Origin: Labilithrix sp.
Lineage (GTDB): Bacteria; Myxococcota_A; Polyangia; Polyangiales; Polyangiaceae
Direction of reading: 5' to 3'
Assembly (NCBI GenBank): GCA_019637225.1
Contig: JAHBWC010000057.1
Span: 1-55,338 of the forward strand
Length of the DNA stretch: 55,338 nt
Both the position numbers and the translations under genes were made by a program. Positions 8,063-17,742 of this stretch are shown piece by piece. Position 1 is the first letter of the stretch; every line of letters begins with the position of its first letter. A model generated the notes under the pieces. That model made no database searches, was not told the origin of the DNA, and saw only the letters and a program-made list of their open reading frames with translations.

Positions 8063-11000
8063 ATGGCGCCCGGAAGCAAGTTCGTACGCGTTGCTGTCGT
8101 GCAGCTGGCCTACCATCCAGCTCTGGTCAACGCGCGCATGCAGGCGTGCCTCGAAGACCCGGCATACCGCGCCGATCGACACCACTCGCTCCACGCGGAG
8201 AGTCAGTTACCTGAAGAGCAAGCGCGCGAGCTGCGAGTTGTTCGGAAGAACGTTCGTGCGGCGTACATCGAGTGGTCGGCAGCGCGGACGACGGCGATCC
8301 TTAGACAGTGCCGCGCATGGGGAGTGCACGTGGTCGTCTTCCCAGAGTACAGCGTACCCTGGGAGAGCCTCGATGCTGTAGCCGGGTGCTCTCAGGACCT
8401 CGTCGTGGTTGCCGGCACGCATCAGGTGGACGCACCAGGGCTGGCATCGGGAGTCTACACGCGGCTGGCGCGAGCCGACCGTGAGCATCAGGTGGCAGGC
8501 GTGGCGCAGCTCGGTCGCGCAGTCTGCCCGGTCATCCACGATGGGAAGATCATCGGACTCACGGCAAAACTGTCGCCAGCAAAAGGTGAGACGATTGACG
8601 TCGGTACGACTTGGGCTCCGGTTGAACTGCCGGACCACATTCCCGGTCCGATGGGCGTCCTCGTCTGCAAGGACTTCTTGTACCGCGAGAGCCCCGCGGC
8701 CGGGCACTACCAGCGCCTGATTGAGAGCGCCCGATTCCTCGCCGTGCCGAGCCTCACGATAGCTCACTCCGCCGAGGAGTTTGCCAGTCGCGCCCGTGTT
8801 GATGCCTTCCGATACGGAAAACCCGTCTTCTACTCAAATGGGGCTGAGTTTCTCGGTATGGCGGCAGGCACTGGCACGACCATTACGGTCGATGGCATAC
8901 GCCCGTCGGAACCGTTCCCCAGCGGGGTCGGCATCCTTTCCGACCGCGAGGAAGGCGTCATCGTCGCCGATGTCGATTTGGGCGTCGTCGAACCCGGGGC
9001 CTCAACACGCTACACGCACGAGCCGACCGTACGGCCGTACGCCCAAGCCACGTTCGTCTACAGCGCACTTCGCGCCGAGACGCGATACGCCGAACTGGTT
9101 GCTGCTCTCGATAGCGAACTATCGTCGAATGTCGCTGCGGGGATCGCGTTCATCGAGCAAAATCGCGACGCCTTCGCGACCGCTGCGAACACATCGCAGA
9201 GCAGGAGCGCCCGATGGCGGACGCTGCTCGCGGGACTCGACAACGTCACGAGCGTCGAAACCATCCATAAACTGACACGCGAACTTCTTCTCCCCCCGAC
9301 GATCCTACCGCCAATGGATCTGCGCCGAGCGATGGCGCGCGGCGCGCTAGACGCCGCGAAAGGGATTCTTACCGGCACGCCTGCCATCTCCGCGCGACTC
9401 GAGATCGAGACCCGTCTGAGTGCCGAGATCGACGAGCAGAGCAGCTCACTCGTAGCGCCCGCCGCCGACACCGCGATACGCATTTCTCGAAGCGTCCGCG
9501 GTAGCCCTCGTAGGACACCTCTGATCACCCATATCGTCGAGGGATCCGTAGCCGATGAAGGTGCTGCATCGAGGGCACTCCGCGATGGCGATACGGTGAC
9601 GGCGCGATCACTATTCACCAAAATGGCGTCGGCGCTAGACGCCGCGATTGCTGATGAGCCGAATGACGACGAACTCCTCGACAAGCGTGCAGCCTGCGAG
9701 CTGGGATTGGCGTTCGCAGACCTGAATGACCGGCGCGTCGAGGACGCGAGGGCGCGCCTGCTCGCCGTCGATCCGGGACGGATAACGCCGTCCCGTAGCT
9801 GCGCGCTCGCGACGGCTTTCGCTCAGATGGGCGATCTGGAGCGTGCCACCGAGGTTCTCGATCGGGTGGGCGAGGCGCCGTCCGAGAAGCTCGTGGCCGC
9901 GCGCCGCATTGTGAACATCGCGAGTGGCAAGATCCCAAGTGACCTTTCTGGCGCGCAGGAATTCGCACTCGCGGGGCAGGCGTTTGCGGAGCGCGGCGAA
10001 GCAGCAGAGGCGGCGACCGCCGGCGGGAAGGCGCTGGGTGATCCATCGGCAGGAAAGATCACGGCTGCCGTCGCCCTGATCTCGGTCATCGATGCCCTCG
10101 ATCAGACCGAGATGGAGAGAGCCGCGCACCCAGTGCCAGAGTCCGAACGTGGCGCTGCGATAGCTGCAGTAGAGGACGCCGCGGCACGCGGCATCGGGGA
10201 TTTTGCGTCTCCCGCATTGCGGGAGACGCTGGTGCGCGCGCGCTTCGTGTACGCACGCCTAGTCGACGATCGCGAACTACTGCCAATCTTGGCCGAACAG
10301 CTTGCTGCGCTTGGAGTGGAAGCCGATCATCCGCTTGAGGCTGAATTCGGCGCCCTTGCACAAGCAGGCGACCTCGACAGACTCCGTGAGCGCCTCCTGG
10401 CAGAGCGTCCTCCCGGGACGCCCGACTGGTTCGCGGACTGGCGTTGGGTCAACATCCTCGCTGAGATCAATTCGCCACGCGCCGAGGGCGAGGCAGAATC
10501 ATTGACGAAAAGGTGGCCGCGACGTGGCCCCGTCGAAAACCTCACCGCGCGCGTGCTGCTTCGCGCCGGTCGCGTGAAAGCGGCAGTCGAGCACGCTAGG
10601 ACTGCCTACGAACTCATGCCAGGCAAGGGACAGCGCCTGCTCTTGGCGCGTGCGTTACTCGCCGCGGGCGAGGCTGAGCCTGCGTGGCAACTGCTCGATC
10701 AGATGCGTGAGTCGATAGGTTCTCGCGCGTTCTTGCAGCTTCGCGCCGCGTGTGCCGAGCACGTCCGCAGGTCGCAGTCGGTTGAGCTGTGGCTGGAGTA
10801 TCTCTCCGTCGCCTCTGACGACGTTTCGGCGAGACTCCGACTCGCTTCTCAGCTCTATGCGCGGGGCGAACACCTGGCAGCGGCTGACGAGGCGTGGCGC
10901 GCGTTTGGCGACGACTCGGGGCGCTTGCTGTCATGGGAGCAGCTGCGCGTTGTGGCAACCCTTCAGATCTCTTCGCCGAGCCAGAAGTCACGCCTCCGGC

Positions 11001-14000
11001 AGATTGCGGAAGCGCTTCGCCAGCGCTTCCCTGGTGACCCGAACGCCGAGCACGCGCGCGTGAGCATGCTCCTTACGGTCGGAGAGGAGAACGTTGAGCC
11101 CGACTTCGACCTCCTAGTCACTGCGAAACTTGCAGAGGCAATCCCGGCGGACGACATTGTCACACGCCTTCGCGCCGGCGCAGAGCACGCCGCGCTGCGA
11201 ACGCAGTTTGCACTGTCGCGATATGAACACGGCAGCACGAGTTTCGACGCGCTTTGCAGCCTGACGCGGCAAGCTCCAGCGCTTCGACTCGCGGAAGTCT
11301 TCGAGACTGCCGGGCGCTCTGGCCCGCTCCTTAGCGCCGCTTTCGACGGCAGGTCTGAGGACCTTTCGGGCGCGGTGGTGCTTACGTCCGATCTCGAACT
11401 TCTCGTCCTCGCCGAGGTCGGGGTCTTGGACGCGTTTGTCGATAGCGTGTCGAGCATCGCTCTGTTCGAGGACATCGCCGTTCGCATCCGGAATGACTGG
11501 CGACTTCGACCGTGGCCCTTCGACGAGCGCGACCATCTCGAGGCTGCAGCGAGAGCCCTGGAGCTCGTCCAGATCGTTGATGATGAGGAAGGATGCCCGT
11601 CACATTTTCTCGAACAACTTCTAGATCAAGGGCTCCTACAGCTCGACGTGGGCGAGGAGATCCGCGTACAGCTCGCTGAGGACGACGCTGACGTGCCGAG
11701 CACGGCATCCGCAGCCGCAATGATCCCAGGACGCCTGTTCGAGCTCCTCGTGAGGCACGGGGTGCACGACGCAGTTCTGAGGAAGCTTCAACGGCCCGCC
11801 GTGTCGCGCGCGTACCGAGACAGCGTTCGCGACCGTCGAGAACGGGCAAGAGTGCAGGAACATGGCCTTGCGCTCGCGCAAAAGGTCTACGCCGCCATAG
11901 GGCGGGCGGATGCGAGCGGGCGCTTGATCTGTCTCGAACGTCCCAAGCCTCAACCGGAGATTCCTCCCCTGCGTGAGGGAAACGAAGTAGTGGAGGTGTT
12001 CCTCCGCTTGCCGCTGACGCGCGCGCTCGACTACCGCTTCGTTCTGGCGGATCGTCCGACCTGGAAGTGGCTTACCGCCGACCTCTATGAAGCCATTCCA
12101 CTTGCGGACCCCGACTTGGTCACGCAATTGCGCTGGGATGCTGCGAACTGGCTCGCGTTCGCTTCGAAGATACGTAGCTTCGATGCACAACGGGTGTCGC
12201 TCGGCGGCGTAGTTCGGGCGCTCGCAGTGCCCAACCTCGACGCACTCGTTCGCCTTGTGGAGACGGGCATCACAGACGCCATTAATCCGGACCTGATCCT
12301 CCGGCTCGCTCGCCAGTATAAGAACGGCCTCGACGGTCAGCGGCCGGCCTATCTACTCGATCGAGGCGAGATTCGCGCAAGGGCGCCCTCTTGGACGCGC
12401 GCGGCCCAGCTGCGCATGGCGCTCTCCGGTGTCTACGCGAGTGCGCTCGTCCGTGCCTTCGGCATCCACAAGATGAACGAAGATTCTGCGGAGCTGCCGC
12501 ACGCGGTCGGCCTTGCGCATACGCTTCTTGAGCGCGCGCGCGCGATCGACCTCTCTAGCAGGGGTAGTTTTCTCGACTCGCTCATGCTCTTCGCGCTCCT
12601 GGTATTGAGCGAACGACCTCACGCGGCTTTCAAGCGAGTCGCGGAACAAACACATTTTCAGCTCACCCACGACTCGGAAGCAGGTCGCCTACTCAGCTTT
12701 CTACGTGGCTGGGCGGACCAAGGGCCTCGCAATCGCGCGGCCCTCGCGCGTGCAACGCGCGAAGCCTGGCTAAGCGTCGACAAGATATCCGACAGTGGGC
12801 CGGAGCCCGTAATCCTCGGTGCACTGGGAATGGCGACAGATCTCCAGCGCCACCCTGACGAACGTGGAACGGTTGATCTGACTGGGACAGATATCGCAAC
12901 GGTCGCAATCTTGTCGGCGCTCTGGGAGCACCGACCGCTGGGCGGACTTGGGACGACGCTTCGCCATAAGGACGGTGAGGAGCTCGATCTGAGCGGCGAG
13001 GACATGCTCTCAAGAGGCGCGGACGCGCTTTCAGCTTCTGGTGACGTCGAAGCCGTAAGCGGGGACGTGTCGTTCGACATCAACGTCTTCGGGGGAAAGG
13101 CCGCGCTTACCGTTTTTTCGCCGGCTGAAGCGCTGTTGCTGAGAACAAAGGGCGAGCTGACAGCACGCGTGGCGCGAGATCTCGTTCACATCCTCGGGCC
13201 GCGTGACGGTCGACTCGCGCGCGCTCTCCGAGATCTGGGTGATATGCCCGATTCGCGCGAGCGGCGCGTTGCCTTCGCACGCCTCAGCGCATCGTCGCCC
13301 TGGCGAATCGTGAGGGATGACCCGGCACTGGTTAGTGCCTGGGGGCACGTTAGGCCCGTTGCCTACGACCAATTCCCGGAGGATCTCGATGACCTTCGAG
13401 AGCTCCTGTCTGAGCCACCCGGCGTGCTTGCCGATGGCTCTCTCTCCACGATCCTGTCGGATCGCCTCTCCTCCGGCGCCTGGGTGGACCGTCCCGACTG
13501 GCCGTTCCTGTGCGACGAAGCGTTACTGCTTCCGGGCATGCTGCCCTTGCTACGCGCGCGCGTTCTCGTCACCGCCTTCGCCAACGACGACGAGCAGAAA
13601 GCCGCTTGTGCTCGATCCGCCCTCCACCGTCTCAGGAGTCCCCTGGACTTCCCGGCTGCATGGCTGGCTGGCGACATCGCCCTCGTGCGGTTCCTCGCGC
13701 AGGAGAGCCCGGCGCTTCAAGATAGCCATGGACGCATTGATCTGCGCGAGGAACTCGCAGCGACTCTCATCGACGTTGTCGCCGCGTGTACGGCGTCGCC
13801 GCCGGCATCATCATTCGCCGCACGTGAAGGTGGCCTCCTACGGTTCGCGAAACAGGTTGTACGGCAGGTTGCTGGCGCTACCCCCGTCTCGAAGCGTGAT
13901 GGGATCTGGCTCACCTACCGCATGTTCAATTGGCTTGTTGCTCGGATCAACGAACTTGGTCCACGGGAGCGAGCGGCGGCTCTCGACGATTTGGAAAAGC

Positions 14001-14923
14001 TCTCGCCGCCGGCCCGCGACGAGGCGCAGGACGTGCTCGATCCGGAGTGGTTCTCGGCGAGCCTCTTCGAGCACCGCCTCGCCACCATCGTTGTCGCGAT
14101 CGGAGCGAGTGACCACCATGCACAGCAAGCAGCTCGCACCAAAGGCGAGGAGCGGGAGCCCTGGGCCGTCGGCTCGCCGGGATTGCAGGCGGCGCTCGCG
14201 TCGATCGCACACCGCGCACCAACGCCGGCCGAGATGGCAGCCGTCGAGCGCCGGCTCGATTCAGTCCTTCCATGGGCTCACGATTCGACCGTGGCGGATA
14301 CGGTCGTAACAACGCTGTTGCACTTGGACGCCGCCGCTATTCTATCGCTTGACGTATCCGCGCGGCGGCGCCTGCTTACTTCGGCTCCACGAACGCTGGA
14401 AGCCGCAACTGCGCGCGGCATGCCGCCCGCGGTACTCGCGGCAATTTCGACCGCTTCGGCACTGACCTCTGATGAGCAAACGATACTGCTCGAGGTCCTC
14501 GAGAGCTGGTCGCGGATCGATGCGTTCGCCAACGTAGCTGCTATCGGCATCTGCGCTCTCTACGCATCCAGTCTCTCAGGGCTCCGTGAACGCGCCCGCA
14601 TGATCATTGCCTCAAGCCGTGACGAGGATGATTGGTCCGCCGAAGCGTTTGGTTTCTACCTCGTCGGTGTGCTCCGCGATAGCGGTATCAAGTCAACGAT
14701 CGAAGAGGCTCGCGTCGTGCTCGACGAAGTCGAGCGCAAGGGGCAAAATCCGGTGCGTCTTGCCCTGGGCCTCGCGCGGCTTGCAATGAGCGAAGGGATC
14801 GCGACAGAGGCTCGCCAGTTCATTGCCGATCGCGCCACCGCGGCGCCCTACGCAACGGATACGGCCTTCGGCGCGCTCTGCGGCGTGCTCGGCGTCAAAT
14901 GGGGCACGGACAGCAATGCGTAA
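8063..14923 (+). CDS. Giant nitrilase-TPR protein (2286 aa)
   Basis: The N-terminal 340 residues are a carbon-nitrogen hydrolase (nitrilase) domain. It carries the candidate Glu-Lys-Cys triad: Glu95 in VVVFPEYSVP, Lys169 in GLTAKLSP and Cys202 in VLVCKDFLYRE. A helical linker follows, then TPR-like repeats from about residue 510 to 1010 (DELLDKRAACELGLAFADL; CALATAFAQMGDLERATEVL; AVEHARTAYELMPGKGQRLL). Roughly 1250 further residues are mostly helical with no recognised domain. No signal peptide or membrane segment is seen. ATG 8063 follows an AGGA 8-10 bases upstream. The stop overlaps the next ATG by 8 bases, so it heads an operon of four coupled genes. Nitrilase enzymes cleave C-N bonds in amides or nitriles; the substrate here is unknown. 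Scale and architecture recall sensor/scaffold proteins of conflict systems in multicellular bacteria, which is inference. Confidence 0.85.
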   Translation: MAPGSKFVRVAVVQLAYHPALVNARMQACLEDPAYRADRHHSLHAESQLPEEQARELRVVRKNVRAAYIEWSAARTTAILRQCRAWGVHVVVFPEYSVPWESLDAVAGCSQDLVVVAGTHQVDAPGLASGVYTRLARADREHQVAGVAQLGRAVCPVIHDGKIIGLTAKLSPAKGETIDVGTTWAPVELPDHIPGPMGVLVCKDFLYRESPAAGHYQRLIESARFLAVPSLTIAHSAEEFASRARVDAFRYGKPVFYSNGAEFLGMAAGTGTTITVDGIRPSEPFPSGVGILSDREEGVIVADVDLGVVEPGASTRYTHEPTVRPYAQATFVYSALRAETRYAELVAALDSELSSNVAAGIAFIEQNRDAFATAANTSQSRSARWRTLLAGLDNVTSVETIHKLTRELLLPPTILPPMDLRRAMARGALDAAKGILTGTPAISARLEIETRLSAEIDEQSSSLVAPAADTAIRISRSVRGSPRRTPLITHIVEGSVADEGAASRALRDGDTVTARSLFTKMASALDAAIADEPNDDELLDKRAACELGLAFADLNDRRVEDARARLLAVDPGRITPSRSCALATAFAQMGDLERATEVLDRVGEAPSEKLVAARRIVNIASGKIPSDLSGAQEFALAGQAFAERGEAAEAATAGGKALGDPSAGKITAAVALISVIDALDQTEMERAAHPVPESERGAAIAAVEDAAARGIGDFASPALRETLVRARFVYARLVDDRELLPILAEQLAALGVEADHPLEAEFGALAQAGDLDRLRERLLAERPPGTPDWFADWRWVNILAEINSPRAEGEAESLTKRWPRRGPVENLTARVLLRAGRVKAAVEHARTAYELMPGKGQRLLLARALLAAGEAEPAWQLLDQMRESIGSRAFLQLRAACAEHVRRSQSVELWLEYLSVASDDVSARLRLASQLYARGEHLAAADEAWRAFGDDSGRLLSWEQLRVVATLQISSPSQKSRLRQIAEALRQRFPGDPNAEHARVSMLLTVGEENVEPDFDLLVTAKLAEAIPADDIVTRLRAGAEHAALRTQFALSRYEHGSTSFDALCSLTRQAPALRLAEVFETAGRSGPLLSAAFDGRSEDLSGAVVLTSDLELLVLAEVGVLDAFVDSVSSIALFEDIAVRIRNDWRLRPWPFDERDHLEAAARALELVQIVDDEEGCPSHFLEQLLDQGLLQLDVGEEIRVQLAEDDADVPSTASAAAMIPGRLFELLVRHGVHDAVLRKLQRPAVSRAYRDSVRDRRERARVQEHGLALAQKVYAAIGRADASGRLICLERPKPQPEIPPLREGNEVVEVFLRLPLTRALDYRFVLADRPTWKWLTADLYEAIPLADPDLVTQLRWDAANWLAFASKIRSFDAQRVSLGGVVRALAVPNLDALVRLVETGITDAINPDLILRLARQYKNGLDGQRPAYLLDRGEIRARAPSWTRAAQLRMALSGVYASALVRAFGIHKMNEDSAELPHAVGLAHTLLERARAIDLSSRGSFLDSLMLFALLVLSERPHAAFKRVAEQTHFQLTHDSEAGRLLSFLRGWADQGPRNRAALARATREAWLSVDKISDSGPEPVILGALGMATDLQRHPDERGTVDLTGTDIATVAILSALWEHRPLGGLGTTLRHKDGEELDLSGEDMLSRGADALSASGDVEAVSGDVSFDINVFGGKAALTVFSPAEALLLRTKGELTARVARDLVHILGPRDGRLARALRDLGDMPDSRERRVAFARLSASSPWRIVRDDPALVSAWGHVRPVAYDQFPEDLDDLRELLSEPPGVLADGSLSTILSDRLSSGAWVDRPDWPFLCDEALLLPGMLPLLRARVLVTAFANDDEQKAACARSALHRLRSPLDFPAAWLAGDIALVRFLAQESPALQDSHGRIDLREELAATLIDVVAACTASPPASSFAAREGGLLRFAKQVVRQVAGATPVSKRDGIWLTYRMFNWLVARINELGPRERAAALDDLEKLSPPARDEAQDVLDPEWFSASLFEHRLATIVVAIGASDHHAQQAARTKGEEREPWAVGSPGLQAALASIAHRAPTPAEMAAVERRLDSVLPWAHDSTVADTVVTTLLHLDAAAILSLDVSARRRLLTSAPRTLEAATARGMPPAVLAAISTASALTSDEQTILLEVLESWSRIDAFANVAAIGICALYASSLSGLRERARMIIASSRDEDDWSAEAFGFYLVGVLRDSGIKSTIEEARVVLDEVERKGQNPVRLALGLARLAMSEGIATEARQFIADRATAAPYATDTAFGALCGVLGVKWGTDSNA

Positions 14924-15929
14924 CGTCGGCCTCCACCTGTTCTGCTCCGTCAAGGGGGGCGTCGGGAAGACGAGCCTGGCCGTCGTTTGTGCCAAGCTCC
15001 TCGCGCGCGGTGGAGGAGTCCCGCTACTCGTGGACGCCGATCTCCTCGGCACCGGACTAGCGGAAGCTCTGGAACTCCGCGCTCCGAAGGTCCCGTCGAC
15101 GCCGGACGACTTTCTCGACCTTGAGGCCGCGCCGACCGATGACTGGTTCGAGGTTGCCGAGACAAGGAGATTCCGACTTCTGCGTAAGTCGAAGTCGGAG
15201 CCAGAGCCTCGGTTCCTGCCATTCCTCAATGACGCCCTGGCGTTCCGCTCGCAAGGGACGACCGAATGCCGTGTTGACGCGCTCTGGTGGCGACACCGCG
15301 ATGATGACGGCGTTCGCTATCTGCCGTCGTCGTCGCTCAAGACAGACATTCTTGTTGCCCGACGTTGGTTGGATACGGACCGCGAGTTCGACTGGCTCAG
15401 ACGCCTCTGCTGGCTTCTGGATGCCGCGATCGAACAGATGACAGGGGTGACCGATATCGTCATCGACCTTCCACCCGGCGTTTGGGGGTTCGCACATCAG
15501 GCGCTCGTGCTCGCAGCAACGCTCGGGCGCGGCCAGTCATTGCCATCAAACTACCCGCGATGGCATCAGAACCTCGCGTGGAGGGTAGCTCCTTGGCTGG
15601 TCACGACGTCGGACACGAACGATCTCGTCATGGCGATTGAGTATCGACTCGAAGCCTTCGAACGCATCCCGAGCCTTCGCCTTGCGGTGAATCGGCGGAT
15701 GGAGAGTTGGGAGACGACGAAGCTGCGCATCGATCCCCTCCTCGCTGGAGCCATCACGCACATTGATCTTCATCGGACCGTTCGCTTCTTTGATGAGGAC
15801 AAGACTCTGCGGCAGATCTTCAGGCGAGGGGATGTCGATCTCGGAACGCTCAGCGCCGCATTCGACGAGCTTGCGGTTCGCTCGGCCGACCGGCCACCGG
15901 CGTCGCCGACGGTAGGAACGAAGCCGTGA
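14916..15929 (+). CDS. ParA/MinD-like deviant-Walker ATPase
   Basis: The protein has 337 residues from ATG 14916, which overlaps the end of the giant nitrilase gene by 8 bases. It shows the deviant Walker A of the ParA/MinD/Soj class (KGGVGKTS, residues 13-20), Walker A' LLVDADLLG and a Walker B DIVIDLPPG near 179-187. These enzymes dimerise around two ATPs and bind DNA, membrane or partner proteins. No ParB partner or parS site is seen, so plasmid-type partitioning is unlikely. In this operon it more probably acts as a switch coupling the nitrilase-TPR protein to its partners. The central insertion (KSKSEPEPRFLPFLNDAL) and the DRTVRFFDEDK-type end are unlike standard Soj. The frame is open upstream, but that part is a shadow of the previous gene. 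Confidence 0.85.
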   Translation: MRNVGLHLFCSVKGGVGKTSLAVVCAKLLARGGGVPLLVDADLLGTGLAEALELRAPKVPSTPDDFLDLEAAPTDDWFEVAETRRFRLLRKSKSEPEPRFLPFLNDALAFRSQGTTECRVDALWWRHRDDDGVRYLPSSSLKTDILVARRWLDTDREFDWLRRLCWLLDAAIEQMTGVTDIVIDLPPGVWGFAHQALVLAATLGRGQSLPSNYPRWHQNLAWRVAPWLVTTSDTNDLVMAIEYRLEAFERIPSLRLAVNRRMESWETTKLRIDPLLAGAITHIDLHRTVRFFDEDKTLRQIFRRGDVDLGTLSAAFDELAVRSADRPPASPTVGTKP

Positions 15930-17242
15930 AAACGCTGCGCGGCAGCCTTGATTGTCATGCTCACGTCGAAACCTGGGATCTCGATCGTGCGCGGCCGTCG
16001 ATGGCGAAGATGCTGCGTCGTGCGATCTTCGACGCCGAACTTTCAATCGCCGACGTTGCGCGATGGAGTGGGCTCGACGGAGGCCGTCTGGGGGCAGCAG
16101 TGAACGGCGCTCTGGAGCTGACCATTCCAGAATTTCGAACCGTGAGCGCGGCGCTTGGCCTGAGTCTCGATGAACTCGTGGACGAATGGCCCGCACGATT
16201 CCCAGCTGTCCTCGGACGCAACTGGAGGAAGTTGCCGTACTCGGGCGCGCCCACCACGATGCGTGTTCTCGCCGAAGTCTGCCGTGATGCCGCGATGATC
16301 GACTCGCTGGAGCGCAAACTGGGCGTGCCGCTTCGCGTTCCGCCGTGGATCGCCGAGGGGCGCTCGCTCGATCCGAACGGCCGCGCGCACTTCATTCGCG
16401 AGCGGGCCGGACTCGGAGATGCCCCGATCCCGTCTGTGCGCTCGTTCCTCACGTCCCTTGGGATTCGCGTCATCCGCGTCGACGATGCGCTCCAGAGCAT
16501 GCTGATTCGTTCACCTGTCCAGGTCGTCGGAGTTCCCGCCGTTGCTACCGGAACGTTGGCAACGTTCCGACATGCCCTTGCCGTCGTGTTCTCTCAACTT
16601 CTCTTCGGACCGTGGGAACACCGTCAGACCGTTCGCGCATCGGAGCGCGGCGCAATGACGTCAGAGGTACACGTTGCTTTCGCTGACGAGCTTCTCGTTC
16701 CTGGGCGAGTTCTCAAGCATCCGTCGCGCACTGACATCGCGTCGCTCGCATTGACCTACGGCGCACCGGCTATCGCAATCGCACGTCGCGTCCTTATCGC
16801 TCACGATGCCGGCGCCTTTCCCGAACCGGATGAGGAGCGTCTTCGTCGGGGCGCGTTCGCGGAAGACGCGGCAGCCCTAGGTCTTCCTGCACTGCACGAT
16901 GTCGTAGTTTGCTCAGTCGGGCGCGCCCTCTCAGGGTCTCGAATCACACTCCGACGCGCGAGGCAACTCCTTGGCATCCCGGCGAGCCAACCGTTGCCGT
17001 TCGCGTTCCTCGGCGAGGCCGCGCGCCCGCTTATCGAGGAGGAGCTCGTAGCAATCCGCGCGGTTCATTCCCACCTAGCGGCGAAGATGCTGCCGTACGT
17101 CGCCACGCGTATCGAGCGCGCCGCGACGGGCGCTATCCGCGTTCACGTCGGCGATCAGCGAGGGGCGACAATAGAACACGGCCACGTCGACGTAGACCCT
17201 AGCGGACGGATACTCACCGAACATCTCGATCGGAGAACTTAA
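15926..17242 (+). CDS. XRE helix-turn-helix protein with degenerate ImmA/IrrE-like domain
   Basis: The protein has 438 residues from GTG 15926, overlapping the previous stop as GTGA. An AGGAAC lies 12 bases upstream of the start. Residues about 25-75 form an XRE-type HTH (LSIADVARWSGLDGGRL then LGLSLDELVDEW). Residues 150-265 follow the ImmA/IrrE plan, but the helix that should carry HExxH reads RHALAVVFSQLLF (about 213-228) and the later ANxFAxxLLMP block reads VHVAFADELLVP (about 248). The zinc-binding motif is therefore lost, and the protein is predicted to be a non-catalytic relative used for sensing or binding. In ICEBs1-type and many defence loci, XRE/ImmA proteins control derepression. 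Here it is likely the transcriptional or allosteric sensor of the operon. This is inference. Confidence 0.75.
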   Translation: MKTLRGSLDCHAHVETWDLDRARPSMAKMLRRAIFDAELSIADVARWSGLDGGRLGAAVNGALELTIPEFRTVSAALGLSLDELVDEWPARFPAVLGRNWRKLPYSGAPTTMRVLAEVCRDAAMIDSLERKLGVPLRVPPWIAEGRSLDPNGRAHFIRERAGLGDAPIPSVRSFLTSLGIRVIRVDDALQSMLIRSPVQVVGVPAVATGTLATFRHALAVVFSQLLFGPWEHRQTVRASERGAMTSEVHVAFADELLVPGRVLKHPSRTDIASLALTYGAPAIAIARRVLIAHDAGAFPEPDEERLRRGAFAEDAAALGLPALHDVVVCSVGRALSGSRITLRRARQLLGIPASQPLPFAFLGEAARPLIEEELVAIRAVHSHLAAKMLPYVATRIERAATGAIRVHVGDQRGATIEHGHVDVDPSGRILTEHLDRRT

Positions 17243-17244
17243 CG

Positions 17245-17742
17245 ATGCGCGACTGGCATCAGGAGCAGCGGTGGTGCTACTCGTGTGTGCTTGCCTGCAT
17301 GGCGATCGTCGAACGTAGCCGCGGCATCGATCCTCCCCGTTCAGAAGACGACGACCCCGGCGGCCTCGTCCCCGTGCACCGCATCGCTGATCTCCCGGAT
17401 GCTGTCCTCGTAAGAGACGACGAGATCACCGCGCTCGCGTTCCGCCTCCGCATAGGAAAGACACTCGTGGTAGTGCGGGTCTCCGGGCCGCCCTGGGTCG
17501 CGACAATCCAAGGAGCGTTCCCGGGATTGCGCTCGCGGCATGGGCATCTCTGCGCGCCCGGCGCGTACGGTGGCCCCTTCCACGATGTCGTGTTGGTCGA
17601 CGTCATACTGGGAGAGGACGGTGAAGCGGAGGGCTTCCAGGTACTCGACCCATGGTTTCCGAACAATGGCCAGCCGCTTGAACTAGCGCTGGACCTCTTC
17701 GAGTCGTGCTACGCCGGTCCGGCGTACGCATGCGGACGGTAG
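17245..17742 (+). CDS. C39-like papain-fold cysteine peptidase
   Basis: The protein has 165 residues, starting 2 bp after the preceding stop. It carries the layout of a C39-like/papain-fold peptidase: oxyanion Gln8 and nucleophile Cys14 in QRWCYSCVLACMAIV, His113 in PFHDVVLVDVI, and Asp135 in QVLDPWFPN. No signal peptide is seen, so it should act in the cytoplasm. It is the last gene of the tightly packed operon, and a substrate is not evident. It could cleave the giant nitrilase-TPR protein, the HTH protein or a host protein on activation. The Cys-rich C-terminus (FESCYAGPAYACGR) is unusual. An alternative is a non-peptidase bacteriocin-transporter-type C39-like domain, but all three catalytic positions look intact. 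Confidence 0.65.
   Translation: MRDWHQEQRWCYSCVLACMAIVERSRGIDPPRSEDDDPGGLVPVHRIADLPDAVLVRDDEITALAFRLRIGKTLVVVRVSGPPWVATIQGAFPGLRSRHGHLCAPGAYGGPFHDVVLVDVILGEDGEAEGFQVLDPWFPNNGQPLELALDLFESCYAGPAYACGR

Noticed and set aside
14916..15929. Plasmid partition ParA
   Set aside because: No ParB, parS-like repeats or replication gene nearby; the gene is translationally coupled to the nitrilase-TPR gene.
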